From Desulfobacter postgatei 2ac9 (GTDB lineage Bacteria > Desulfobacterota > Desulfobacteria > Desulfobacterales > Desulfobacteraceae): a DNA stretch of 64,000 bases. Below are positions 9,067-16,488 of the stretch, piece after piece; position 1 is the stretch's first letter; each line of letters begins with the position of its first letter. Both the position numbers and the translations under genes were made by a program. Location of the stretch: contig NZ_CM001488.1 of assembly GCF_000233695.2 (NCBI RefSeq), positions 770,049 through 834,048 of the forward strand. The letters run 5' to 3'. The notes beneath the pieces were generated by a model that worked only from the letters and a program-made list of their open reading frames with translations, ran no database searches and had not been told where the DNA came from.

Positions 9067-9960
9067 CTATGCTGTTTTCTTTCTGCTCATTCCTGCGACA
9101 CCAAGGATGCCAAGACCGAAGAGGAGGAATGTGGTTGGTTCTGGAACAGGGGCGGATTCTACACGTAAAGTATCATAAACATGGCCATCGCTACCAACTA
9201 CACTTGATAAATCGACTAACTCTCCAGCATCATTATAACCACTAAACTGACCAATAGTGACAGTATTGAAAAAATCGGCGGTTAGTTCAACAGCGGTTCC
9301 TTCTTCTTCGTAATACCCCAACCAGAAATCTATATATGTTTCCAGTCTAAGTGAAATGTAAACTTCACCGTTATCAATTTCTAAGAGGTCTGATACTAAA
9401 TCGATATCAAGAGATGTCTCGCCATCCAAATCTGCACCACTTAACCAAAGGTCAATACCAGAACCTTTCACCGAAACATACGCATTGTAGTCGCTCAAAT
9501 AACCTTCAATACTAACGCTGAACTGAATATAGCTCAAATCAATAGCTCCAGAAACTGTTAGGGCGTCCGCGAAATACGCATACGCCGACACCTCTACATT
9601 TGCGATACCAGATATCGAATCAGTAGCTTCAATATATTCAGTAACCTTTTCGCCCGACACCTTGCTTTTTAATGCCGTGGAAGATGAACTTGCTTCTCCG
9701 GAATACGTTATAGTATCCGATATAGTCAGATCTTCTATCGTTCTTGCACCATCCTCATAAATACCTTCAAGACTTGAAGCGGCCTCTGTATGAGACCAGT
9801 CAAAGGCTGAATTCAGAATCTCCATTTCTACTACTGTGCTTGAGGAAAATTCTCCTTTTGCCAACCTTATCTCTGTAGAAGAATATGACATTGCGTGCTC
9901 AGGTATACTAATAAATAAAAATAACAAAAAACAGCATACTAAAAAAACTTTGCTCTTCAT
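9067..9960 (-). CDS. PEP-CTERM sorting domain protein
   Basis: A 297-residue exported protein. It starts with a signal peptide (KSKVFLVCCFLLFLFISIP) and ends with a PEP-CTERM tag: VPEPTTF, a hydrophobic helix LLFGLGILGVAGM, then RKK. The tag is expected to direct the protein to an exosortase (EpsH/XrtA-type) for processing and export to the extracellular matrix. The middle is rich in Ser, Thr, acidic and aromatic residues with no catalytic motif I recognise. GGGAG lies before ATG 9960. It is cargo of the element, on the opposite strand to the small-ORF string. No exosortase gene is in the window, so any sorting would depend on genes elsewhere. Confidence 0.85.
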   Translation of the reverse strand: MKSKVFLVCCFLLFLFISIPEHAMSYSSTEIRLAKGEFSSSTVVEMEILNSAFDWSHTEAASSLEGIYEDGARTIEDLTISDTITYSGEASSSSTALKSKVSGEKVTEYIEATDSISGIANVEVSAYAYFADALTVSGAIDLSYIQFSVSIEGYLSDYNAYVSVKGSGIDLWLSGADLDGETSLDIDLVSDLLEIDNGEVYISLRLETYIDFWLGYYEEEGTAVELTADFFNTVTIGQFSGYNDAGELVDLSSVVGSDGHVYDTLRVESAPVPEPTTFLLFGLGILGVAGMSRKKTA

Positions 9961-10523
9961 TCCAACTCCCTTTTTTTTCCATGGTTTGATTAATATTCAA
10001 CTAGTTCAGGACCACATTAGTGGCTTCCCGTCCCTGCTTCACAACTGATTGGATTTTATTAGCAGGGAAGAACAGCAATGTCCATACCGGTATACAGAAA
10101 AAACTGTATTATCAAGTTTTTAAGAATTTTTTTACATAACCATGTCTTTTTTTTCACAGCCAATGATAAAAAATTTCATAATAACAGTACCAATTAACCT
10201 AAGTACCATATCGCCCATCCCTCTCTCCTCTTTTTATCGATAAGACCTTTTCCCCAAGCATCATAGCCGTCAAATTTCAAATCCACGGATTTATCGCCTC
10301 TGGGAGCCCGTACCAACAACAGGGATGCTTTACCTGTTTGATACATTATAGCCCCCACCCCTTTATCCATAGATCTTTCAGCGCTTCGCTACATCAGAGC
10401 AATCGCAAGTACCACCCCACCCAAGCACCTCACCTAAACACCAAAATCCACACAGCACACTATCCCCCTCCCCTTGTCCCTGTGATTGAGCGGGAAAAAA
10501 GAACCAACACAAAAACCATCAAC
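9961..10523. other. Intergenic region without supported gene
   Basis: AT-rich DNA between the PEP-CTERM gene and the first small ORF of the element. A frame open from 10338 runs into the next gene but has no ribosome site and begins in low-complexity coding. An inverted repeat (TCCCTGCT at 10031-10038, AGCAGGGA at 10061-10068) lies upstream of the PEP-CTERM gene and could be a terminator or operator. Promoters for both directions are expected here, but I could not single one out. Confidence 0.4.
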
Positions 10524-10560
10524 AAGGGCTTGTCCATTCCGGGCAGGCCCTTTCGTATTT
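10524..10560 (+). terminator. Hairpin before first small ORF of the element
   Basis: AAGGGC (10524-10529) pairs with GCCCTT (10547-10552), with an inner TGTCC/GGGCA pairing, followed by TCGTATTTT. The shape is that of an intrinsic terminator. It sits about 25 bases before the ribosome site of the next gene, so it could also act as an attenuator. Confidence 0.5.
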
Positions 10561-10583
10561 TAACCCGAAGCAAAGGAGATTTT

Positions 10584-10895
10584 ATGCTTGAACACATTTC
10601 AAAAACCAAGACTTTACAGCGTTTCTTAGGGGCATCAGGTGATTTACCGGACTCGGGAACCATCAGATTTATCCGCAAAGAGCACCCCGATTGGAAAGAA
10701 CGTCTAATCACACCAAGGCAGTTCTGGTATATCCGGCTCCTTGCCCAGCAAAACTGTATCAGCATCGAACATCTGAATAATAGGTGTTTTCGGCAATTTG
10801 GGGCCGATTTGAGTACGATGAAAAGAACAGACGCATCAAGTGTCATCCAAGACCTTAAACGGTCGTTAAACGAGCAATACAAGCCGTTTCATTAA
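10584..10895 (+). CDS. Small protein of unknown function (mobile-element)
   Basis: A 103-residue protein, not recognised. AAAGGAG stands 5 bases before ATG 10584, which decides the start over the longer open frame. The chain is basic and mostly helical by eye, with the segment ERLITPRQFWYIRLLAQQN in the middle and NRCFRQFGADLSTM later. The 'TPRQ..YI..LA' pattern recalls helical accessory domains seen in other mobile-element proteins, but I make no functional call. It is followed 22 bases later by the DUF2958 gene, so they probably share a transcript. Confidence 0.65.
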   Translation: MLEHISKTKTLQRFLGASGDLPDSGTIRFIRKEHPDWKERLITPRQFWYIRLLAQQNCISIEHLNNRCFRQFGADLSTMKRTDASSVIQDLKRSLNEQYKPFH

Positions 10896-10917
10896 CATTT
10901 AAGAAGGAGAACAAATC

Positions 10918-11304
10918 ATGTTTAACACACCAACAGAAGCACAACTGGCAAGCATCCCTGGGCTTTATCAAACAGACCACATCAGCACCCAGGACAAAAT
11001 CATCCATGCCCATTTTTACATCGGGTCGAGCCATTGGTTTATTGCCGAATATGACCATGTGGATACCATGTTCGGGTTCTGCGTTTTGAATGGCGACCTG
11101 GAAATGGCTGAATGGGGATATGTCAGCTTCCAGGAGCTGAAGGACATCAATGTTCTCGGGCTGTATCAGGTTCAGTACGATGTTTATTGGACCCCGAAGC
11201 CTGCCGGTCAAGTTGATTTGATACGGCATGGTGGTGGCATTTATTTCGACACGGATTCTGCCCCCGACAGGGACCCTTGGACCTGGTATTCCCTCAACTC
11301 TTAA
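10918..11304 (+). CDS. DUF2958 domain protein
   Basis: A 128-residue protein that matches DUF2958, a small family typical of plasmids and integrative elements; its biochemical role is not established. The recognisable core is IIHAHFYIGSSHWFIAEYD, then FGFCVLNGDLEMAEWGYVS with an acidic/aromatic pattern, then VYWTPKPA. AAGGAG precedes ATG 10918. A strong terminator follows at 11352. Family members often travel with ArdC-like and other antirestriction-type proteins, as here. Confidence 0.75.
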   Translation: MFNTPTEAQLASIPGLYQTDHISTQDKIIHAHFYIGSSHWFIAEYDHVDTMFGFCVLNGDLEMAEWGYVSFQELKDINVLGLYQVQYDVYWTPKPAGQVDLIRHGGGIYFDTDSAPDRDPWTWYSLNS

Positions 11305-11351
11305 TCTTACCTTTAAACGGTAAAAACAACCCGTAAAACAAGCATTAGAGG

Positions 11352-11383
11352 CCTTCCTGGAGATTTCCAGCGAAGGTTTTTTT
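11352..11383 (+). terminator. Rho-independent terminator after DUF2958 gene
   Basis: CCTTC-CTGG, loop AGATTT, then CCAG-CGAAGG, followed by seven T residues. It lies 25 bases before the start of the next small ORF, whose ribosome site comes directly after the T run. Confidence 0.75.
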
Positions 11384-11407
11384 ATGCCCAAAATCAAGGA
11401 GACTTCA

Positions 11408-11782
11408 ATGGAAACAATCACAACAAAATTGATTGAAAAACAGTGTCAAAGGCACCTGGCTAACCAGGGTATCACCACCAATAAAAAACTCCAAAGCCGA
11501 CTCCAAGAGATATTTGAACAGGCAGAACACCAAAGCTCTGCCCTTGTCGACATTTACAAACTGATTGTCCCGGATTGGGAACGGATCGAGAGACTGGAAG
11601 GTTATCCTGTCGTGGGGCGGGGGCTGTGGCAGTATATCGCCGATTTGTTCATAGACTTTGACCAGCTCCACCATCCCCAAATTTTCAATGGAGGCCTGTG
11701 GCTCAACCAAGGTTTTTCTTCAAGCGATGAAATAAGCCCTTGGGAAATCAGCATGGACAAGTGCCGCATCGTCTACACCTGA
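11408..11782 (+). CDS. Small protein of unknown function (mobile-element)
   Basis: A 124-residue protein, not recognised. AAGGAG lies upstream of ATG 11408; a longer frame from 11384 would start inside the preceding hairpin's T run and is not favoured. The middle reads YKLIVPDWERIERLEGYP, followed by LWQYIADLFIDFDQ and an aromatic C-terminal half. No metal-binding or catalytic motif is evident. It sits alone between two terminator-like hairpins, so it may form its own small transcription unit. Confidence 0.65.
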   Translation: METITTKLIEKQCQRHLANQGITTNKKLQSRLQEIFEQAEHQSSALVDIYKLIVPDWERIERLEGYPVVGRGLWQYIADLFIDFDQLHHPQIFNGGLWLNQGFSSSDEISPWEISMDKCRIVYT

Positions 11783-11801
11783 ACACATAAACATTTAATC
11801 C

Positions 11802-11840
11802 AAAGCCATCAGAGGGCATCTGCTCTTTGGTGGCTTTTTT
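11802..11840 (+). terminator. Terminator-like hairpin between small ORFs
   Basis: AAAGCCATCAGAGGG and CTCTTTGGTGGCTTT form an imperfect stem, followed by a T-rich run and then, at once, the GGAGG of the next gene. The proximity to that ribosome site leaves open a regulatory role. Confidence 0.6.
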
Positions 11841-11855
11841 ATTTTGGAGGACCCC

Positions 11856-12044
11856 ATGACCAGACAACAGAAAGAAGCATACCAGAACACCGAAGCATTG
11901 AGAAAGATTATCAAGTCGCTTGAAGGCCAGAAATTCCGCCTTGATTGCGGACATCATATCACTTTCGGCCATTTTTTCGGGAATGACATCACGATCCGCA
12001 ACGGCAAAGAGCCTGTCATCACCTGTTCCCAGTGCGGCTATTAA
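11856..12044 (+). CDS. Small zinc-ribbon-like protein
   Basis: A 62-residue protein. ATG 11856 has GGAGG close upstream; a TTG at 11844 overlaps that ribosome site and is unlikely. The C-terminal half carries a Cys-x-His pair (RLDCGHHITFGHFF) and a closing CSQCGY, which together could bind one zinc ion. The N-terminal third is a polar helix (RQQKEAYQNTEALRKIIKSL). The function is unknown; it is part of the element's small-gene string, upstream of the ArdC-like gene. Confidence 0.6.
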   Translation: MTRQQKEAYQNTEALRKIIKSLEGQKFRLDCGHHITFGHFFGNDITIRNGKEPVITCSQCGY

Positions 12045-12092
12045 ATCCACACAATCCCATACCCACACCATTTAATTAATCAGGAGGTTATC

Positions 12093-12899
12093 ATGAACCA
12101 GAACATCCAAGCCGTTTTACAGTCAATCGTTTCAGCTTTTGAAAGTGGAGACATCCCCGATGCTGTAGCCGTAGCCAGCTTCCCTATTCCCGATATCCCC
12201 AGCACCCAGTGGTCGTTCACAAACCGCACCATACAGTTCCTTTCAGGAACCGCTGATGCCAGAGGCTTTAACCAGTGGAAGGCCGTAAATCGTCATGTGA
12301 AGAAAGGAGCCAAGGCCGTTTATATTCTGGTGCCGTGTTTCCGTAAACAGGTTGATGAAAACACCCAGGAAGAGGGACAGGTTTTAACCACATTCAAGGC
12401 AATGCCTGTATTTCGGGTTGAGGATACAGAGGGCGAGCCTCTGGATTATCAGAGCATTGAGCTACCCGAGTTGCCCTTTATCCAACGAGCCTATGACTGG
12501 GGCATAGATGTTAAGGCCGTCCCTGGGAATTACAGATATTACGGCTATTTTTCTCCCGCCCGCAAAGAAATTGCCCTTGCTACACCTTCGGAAAAAACAT
12601 TCTTTCATGAACTGTCCCACACGGCGGATTACATCATCAAAGGTGAATTGAAGCCAGGTCAGGACCCGTTCCAGGAGATCACAGCCGAGCTGTCAGCCCA
12701 GGCCCTTTCCCGCATTGCCGGAAAAAGCATTGAAGACACCACGGGCAACAGTTTTCGCTACATCAGCCATTACGCACAAAAGGTAAAGATGAGTCCTGAA
12801 AAAGCTTGTCTGCGGGTGCTGTCCGACTGCGAAAAAATTATGAACCTTATCCTCCATGGCCGTGCTGACGGCATTGAAAACAATCAAAAGGTGGCCTGA
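12093..12899 (+). CDS. ArdC-like antirestriction protein (zincin domain)
   Basis: A 268-residue protein resembling ArdC/TraC-type antirestriction proteins, which bind single-stranded DNA and help incoming mobile DNA evade host restriction. The N-terminal domain contains FNQWKAVNRHVKKGAKAVYI and then VLVPCF-like strands typical of the ssDNA-binding part. The C-terminal domain is a zincin-like metallopeptidase fold with HELSH at residues 172-176 and a distal acidic helix (FQEITAELSAQAL). AGGAGG precedes ATG 12093. The stop codon overlaps a possible ATG of the next gene (12899), pointing to coupled translation. Antirestriction activity is inferred from family. Confidence 0.8.
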   Translation: MNQNIQAVLQSIVSAFESGDIPDAVAVASFPIPDIPSTQWSFTNRTIQFLSGTADARGFNQWKAVNRHVKKGAKAVYILVPCFRKQVDENTQEEGQVLTTFKAMPVFRVEDTEGEPLDYQSIELPELPFIQRAYDWGIDVKAVPGNYRYYGYFSPARKEIALATPSEKTFFHELSHTADYIIKGELKPGQDPFQEITAELSAQALSRIAGKSIEDTTGNSFRYISHYAQKVKMSPEKACLRVLSDCEKIMNLILHGRADGIENNQKVA

Positions 12900-12916
12900 T
12901 GAAAGGAGAACAGCTT

Positions 12917-13105
12917 ATGAAAATTAAAACAATTTGTGCCTGGTGCGGTGCCTTTATTTCGGAGACGGGTTTTCCCGCAACGAAAAACTTCCAAGTTTTG
13001 GCAAAGGACGGGGTCATGATAAGCCATGGCATTTGTCCCACTTGCCGTCTGGCCATTGAAGCGAAGTACGGACTCAACAAGAATGGAGGTGATAAAAATG
13101 TGTGA
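12917..13105 (+). CDS. Small zinc-finger-like protein
   Basis: A 62-residue protein with two Cys pairs: CAWCG near the N-terminus and CPTC near residue 43, spaced as in a treble-clef or zinc-ribbon fold, with a His (SHGICPTC) next to the second pair. ATG 12917 has AGGAG upstream; ATG 12899, overlapping the ardC stop, gives a six-residue longer form. Its last codons overlap the start of the next small gene, so the three genes are probably translated from one message. Function unknown. Confidence 0.65.
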   Translation: MKIKTICAWCGAFISETGFPATKNFQVLAKDGVMISHGICPTCRLAIEAKYGLNKNGGDKNV

Positions 13106-13229
13106 TTTTTTCCTGGACTGGGATGACATTGGATTAGCAGGTGCCATGGGCGAAGAACTGGCCGAAGAAGAAAGAGAACGCCGCCGCCTTGAGGCCGAAC
13201 TCGAAACAGACGAAGATCCCGAAGAATAA
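13098..13229 (+). CDS. Very acidic 43-residue protein
   Basis: GGAGG stands 9 bases before ATG 13098, and the frame overlaps the end of the preceding gene by 8 bases. The first part is aromatic and acidic (MCDFFLDWDDIGLAGAMG) and the rest is an extremely charged helix (EEERERRRLEAELE, then acidic to the end). Small proteins of this shape are common in integrative elements, but I know of no assigned function. Its net negative charge next to an antirestriction gene allows a DNA-mimic hypothesis, without direct support. Confidence 0.55.
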   Translation: MCDFFLDWDDIGLAGAMGEELAEEERERRRLEAELETDEDPEE

Positions 13230-13347
13230 ACATCCTCCCCACCTTTCCTTTCCCGCCCTTTATCCTCCCCCTCGGGGAATAAACTAACCTTTCTAATAAG
13301 TAAGGGAATGTTTTTTTCCCAACATTAAATCAAAGGAGGATTTTTTC

Positions 13348-13614
13348 ATGAAGAATTCAGTTTCAATTTCAGATGCCAGCACCGAGACAGGGTTGAGCCA
13401 AAAACAACTCCGAGAATATGAAGCCAAAGGCTTTATCAGCGAGCCCTTTAAGGTTCGATGCGGTGCCATTCAATACCGCTATTACTCCCCCGAGCACATC
13501 AGGCAAATCAATATTTTTGCCAAATACAAAAACCAGGGGTTCACTCTGCCTATTGCCGCGAGCAAGGCATATGCGGAAATAGACCAGGGAAAGGAGAACC
13601 GAGAAGATGAATAA
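13348..13614 (+). CDS. MerR-like helix-turn-helix protein
   Basis: An 88-residue DNA-binding protein. The N-terminal half reads like a MerR winged helix: SISDASTETGLSQKQLREYE, then AKGFISEP, then YRYYSPEHIRQINIFAKYK. It lacks a ligand-binding C-terminal domain. Proteins of this size and fold in integrative elements are often excisionases/recombination directionality factors or repressors. AAAGGAGG precedes ATG 13348. The 3' end overlaps the following small ORF by 8 bases. Confidence 0.7.
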   Translation: MKNSVSISDASTETGLSQKQLREYEAKGFISEPFKVRCGAIQYRYYSPEHIRQINIFAKYKNQGFTLPIAASKAYAEIDQGKENREDE

Positions 13615-13807
13615 CATGGAAAGTTATCAATGCCCGTTTTCGCAGTCAGAATGTGTAACGACCGCCTGTATGCTTTACGACAAGCGGTTGGACAATTGCC
13701 AGGTCTCTGTGCTGGCCTACAATCTGTACAAATTAGACCAGACATTGAAACAAACCACAGACCCACAGAAATCGACATTTCCGTTTCCACCACAGCGGAA
13801 AAATTAG
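13607..13807 (+). CDS. Small cysteine-containing protein
   Basis: A 66-residue protein starting within the last codons of the MerR-like gene, with GGAGAAC upstream of ATG 13607. It holds four Cys residues in the first half (YQCPFSQSECVTTACMLYD and one more at NCQV), spaced in a way that could bind a metal. The C-terminal part is polar and probably unstructured. Not recognised. The overlap suggests coupled translation with the regulator. Confidence 0.5.
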   Translation: MNNMESYQCPFSQSECVTTACMLYDKRLDNCQVSVLAYNLYKLDQTLKQTTDPQKSTFPFPPQRKN

Positions 13808-13936
13808 CACAGGAAGCCTGCTCCGTCCTCGGGGCAGGTTATCCCAAAAAGTATAAAAAAATTTAGGTGGTAGCTCCTTAATTGGGGGATGTCCAATCAC
13901 ACCCCCCTGCCTATCCTGATTGGAGGAAAAATATTT

Positions 13937-15727
13937 ATGTTTATACCAATTTACAGAAAATCAAACCATATCAATGTACACCTCACCACCCCTGATACTG
14001 ACATCCAGAACCTAATCGACGAGATTTTGGACGAAATTTCAAGCATCAAAAAAATCAGCAACAGAAGCCGTGCCAGGGAAGCTTTGAAAAAAGTTATCCT
14101 CAATCTCATTCATGCCGAACGGACAAAGGACTGTGTCCGCATATCCAGAAATAAAAATGATTACGGGCATCACCGTATGTATGGCCAAATCTGGCTGAAA
14201 TATGACCGCCTGATACCGATTATCGACGGCCTCATTGAACTTGGCTATGTCGAACATCTGAATGGGTACTGGGATAAAGAAAAAAAGACCGGATATCAAA
14301 CCAAAATCTGGGCATCTGATAGACTTCGTTCTCGGTTTTTCATGGTACCTGCGACCAGAAATCACAAATCCATTGAACGGGCTGAACCAGAACAGGTCAT
14401 CCAGTTAAAGGATAGTAGTAAAAAATTAGTAAGTTATACACCAACGAAACCGATTGTCTTAACAAGAAAACGCCTGGAGCAATACAATGAATTTATCCAA
14501 GAGCAGTATATCACCGTAAATCTGACAGAAGAGGTGGCAACGGATAACGAGTTCTGGTGCCACAATTTACTGAATGGGCTGTTAAATGCGAGTTATACAC
14601 TTGCGGGGTTGAAATTAAATCAGGAACTTAACATCACAGACACTGGAACGGAGCACTATCATATCGTGTACATTAATCAAGAAGATAGCACTAATCCAAA
14701 GTACATCCTTGTTCCCTGTAGTGTTCCCAGCACTTCTTCATCTACCATCACCAGTACCCATACACCAGCACCACCATCCATCAACACCACAACCAGTACT
14801 TCTTCTTCATCCACCAGTACTCTTCTTTCCCATATTCAAACTCTTATACACCTATCCAGCACTAAGGAGAAACAGCCAAAACCATTGATAGACAAGGCTC
14901 TTATGATTTCAAATGATGAGCTGATGGAGTATTTTTTGAACTGGTTATTGTTCCTGAATACAGGCATCAAGCGGGGTTGGGATGACAAACAAATCAGGCA
15001 AGCTTACCGGTCCCGGAGCCGTCTTGGTAAACTTGGGATTGCGGAATTGGTTTTCAGGTTGAAATATGAAGCTTGCCACAGGGTATTCAACAACTCCTCT
15101 TTCAAGAATGGTGGCCGATTTTATGGTGCTTCCCACCTTGATATTCCCGGCCACATGCGCGGATTTATCCGCATCAATGGCGAGCCCGTTGTTGAGCTTG
15201 ATTATGATGCCCTTCATGTGGTCATGCTTTACCATTTAAGGGGCATAGACATTGATTTGGCCCAGGACCCTTACGACATGATTGTTGGCCCGGAAGACCG
15301 CTCAATCAAGAAAATAGCCCTGCTCACGGCGATCAATGCCACAACAGAAGCCAAGGCCATCCAGGGTATCAGGAAAAAACTGGTGGATGAAGGATACAGA
15401 GAAGACATCTTGAAAGACAAGGCATTAAAGAGCCTTATAGCCCGGGCAAAACTGGCTCATCCTGACATTTCTGATGACGTAGCATCCGGTAAAGGCATTG
15501 AACTCCAAAACCTCGACAGCAGGATTGCGGATGCCATTTTGACCAACCTGATGGCCGAAAATATTCCAGCCCTGCCTGTTCACGACAGTTTTATTGTGCC
15601 CCAGCAATACGAGGGAAAGTTGAGACAGCAGATGCTGGAAGAGTATGAAAAAATCCTGGGATTTAAGCCCGGTGTGTCAAAGAAAGAGAAACGGTACTTC
15701 CCGAAAAAATGGAAGAATTGGAATTAA
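13937..15727 (+). CDS. Stand-alone protein with family-A DNA polymerase-like motifs; probable replication protein
   Basis: A 596-residue protein with no exonuclease domain that I can see. The N-terminal part (about 1-150) looks like a winged-helix DNA-binding region (RMYGQIWLKYDRLIPIIDGL, then IELGYVEHLNGYW). A Ser/Thr/Pro-rich linker follows at about 260-305. The C-terminal half has three motifs in the order of a family-A palm/fingers: motif A VVELDYDALHVVMLY (Asp422), a motif-B-like helix with Arg455, Lys459 and Asn467 (RSIKKIALLTAINA), and motif C PVHDSFIV (His549-Asp550). NGGRFYGASHLDIPGHMRG precedes motif A. GGAGG lies before ATG 13937; an earlier in-frame ATG at 13889 lacks a spaced ribosome site. 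A role in replicating the element is inferred. Confidence 0.7.
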   Translation: MFIPIYRKSNHINVHLTTPDTDIQNLIDEILDEISSIKKISNRSRAREALKKVILNLIHAERTKDCVRISRNKNDYGHHRMYGQIWLKYDRLIPIIDGLIELGYVEHLNGYWDKEKKTGYQTKIWASDRLRSRFFMVPATRNHKSIERAEPEQVIQLKDSSKKLVSYTPTKPIVLTRKRLEQYNEFIQEQYITVNLTEEVATDNEFWCHNLLNGLLNASYTLAGLKLNQELNITDTGTEHYHIVYINQEDSTNPKYILVPCSVPSTSSSTITSTHTPAPPSINTTTSTSSSSTSTLLSHIQTLIHLSSTKEKQPKPLIDKALMISNDELMEYFLNWLLFLNTGIKRGWDDKQIRQAYRSRSRLGKLGIAELVFRLKYEACHRVFNNSSFKNGGRFYGASHLDIPGHMRGFIRINGEPVVELDYDALHVVMLYHLRGIDIDLAQDPYDMIVGPEDRSIKKIALLTAINATTEAKAIQGIRKKLVDEGYREDILKDKALKSLIARAKLAHPDISDDVASGKGIELQNLDSRIADAILTNLMAENIPALPVHDSFIVPQQYEGKLRQQMLEEYEKILGFKPGVSKKEKRYFPKKWKNWN

Positions 15728-15758
15728 AGGCATAATAGAAAGGAAGTGTCCTTACGTG

Positions 15759-15796
15759 CGGACACTCCACTTTCCGCAGATTAAAAACGGTTTTCA
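15759..15796. repeat. Copy 1 of a 38-40 bp direct repeat flanking the IHF operon
   Basis: CGGACACTCCAC then TTTCCGCAGATTAAAAACGG, ending TTTTCA. It is nearly identical to 16437-16476. It is preceded by an inverted repeat GTGTCC/GGACAC (15746-15751 and 15760-15765). The two copies bracket the IHF-like gene and its downstream small gene. Confidence 0.7.
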
Positions 15797-15859
15797 GCCC
15801 TGACCAAATCGGTGGAAACGGGTATCTGCTTCGGGAGGTGGTACGAAACTTTGGTGTCC

Positions 15860-16072
15860 TTATTCAATACCTGTGATTTTACACTTCTTTAATTTCGGGC
15901 ATAGGATTTCTATAGCTTCCCCTTTGTAAAAAATAACCGTATGGCCGTCCTCGCCTAAACGGACCCGTTTGTTTTTGCTCATTTGTTTCATTTCTTTGAT
16001 TGTGCTTTCAAAAAAATCTAATTCCTGGCCACGATCGCATCGGAATGATGAAGGGTATATTTCAACTGCCAT
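15860..16072 (-). CDS. Small basic protein downstream of IHF-like gene
   Basis: A 70-residue protein whose ATG (16072) comes one base after the stop of the IHF-like gene, so translation is probably coupled. The sequence RGQELDFFESTIKEMKQMSK, then NKRVRLGEDGHTVIFYKGEA, ends with IEILCPKLKKCKITGIE. It has no motif I can assign. The tight pairing with a nucleoid-type protein suggests a DNA-related role in the element, such as a partner or regulator. It is convergent with the polymerase-like gene. Confidence 0.6.
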   Translation of the reverse strand: MAVEIYPSSFRCDRGQELDFFESTIKEMKQMSKNKRVRLGEDGHTVIFYKGEAIEILCPKLKKCKITGIE

Positions 16073-16073
16073 T

Positions 16074-16349
16074 TTAACAATCGACCCTATCCTTCAACTC
16101 TTTACCCGGCTTGAAGAAGGGCAATTTTTTGGCAGGCACCTGGACCGTTTTCCCTGTTTTAGGATTTCTGCCGGTGTAGCCAGCGTATTCCTTGATGAAG
16201 AAAGAACAAAATCCCCGAATTTCAATTCGGTCCCCGTTGATCATAGCTTCGGTGAGACTGTCGAAGAACAGCCTCACCACCTCGCTGGCTTCCTGCTTGT
16301 TCAATTTGGTTTTGTCTTTAAGCACCTGGATCAGTTCAAGTTTGTTCAT
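16074..16349 (-). CDS. IHF/HU family DNA-bending protein
   Basis: A 91-residue histone-like protein. The start MNKLELIQVLKDKTKLNKQE and the arm region GRNPKTGKTVQVPAKKLPFF, with the GRNPKTG signature and the intercalating proline, identify the IHF/HU family; the sequence looks closer to IHF than to HU. It would bend DNA as a dimer. AGGAG lies upstream of ATG 16349. Within an integrative element such a protein could help assemble the recombination or replication complex, and two near-identical repeats flank its operon. Confidence 0.9.
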   Translation of the reverse strand: MNKLELIQVLKDKTKLNKQEASEVVRLFFDSLTEAMINGDRIEIRGFCSFFIKEYAGYTGRNPKTGKTVQVPAKKLPFFKPGKELKDRVDC

Positions 16350-16436
16350 AAGCTACTCCTGTCAGTAATTTTTGTCGGAGGGACTTTTACCGATTTCCGG
16401 GGGAATTATCAAGTTCGGAATTAAACCGTCCGTATA

Positions 16437-16476
16437 CGGACACTTCCTCTTTCCGCAGATTAAAAAACGGTTTTCA
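16437..16476. repeat. Copy 2 of the direct repeat, upstream of the IHF-like gene
   Basis: CGGACACTTCCTC then TTTCCGCAGATTAAAAAACG, ending GTTTTCA; it differs from 15759-15796 by a few bases. A 14-bp palindrome GTCCGTATACGGAC (16428-16441) overlaps its left edge, and an 18-bp palindrome begins at its right edge. Confidence 0.7.
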
Positions 16477-16488
16477 TACGTATGAAAA
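16471..16488. repeat. Perfect 18-bp palindrome
   Basis: TTTTCATACGTATGAAAA is a perfect palindrome, about 120 bases upstream of the IHF-like gene start. With the 14-bp palindrome at 16428-16441 and the direct repeats, it makes a dense cluster suited to an operator or an origin of replication. Beyond it, up to about 16850, I see no supported gene: an open frame at 16594-16812 lacks an ATG and a ribosome site. Confidence 0.6.

Noticed and set aside
10338-10583. N-terminal extension of the 103-residue gene
   Set aside because: The open frame upstream contains a terminator-like hairpin and low-complexity codons, while AAAGGAG directly before ATG 10584 gives a normal start.
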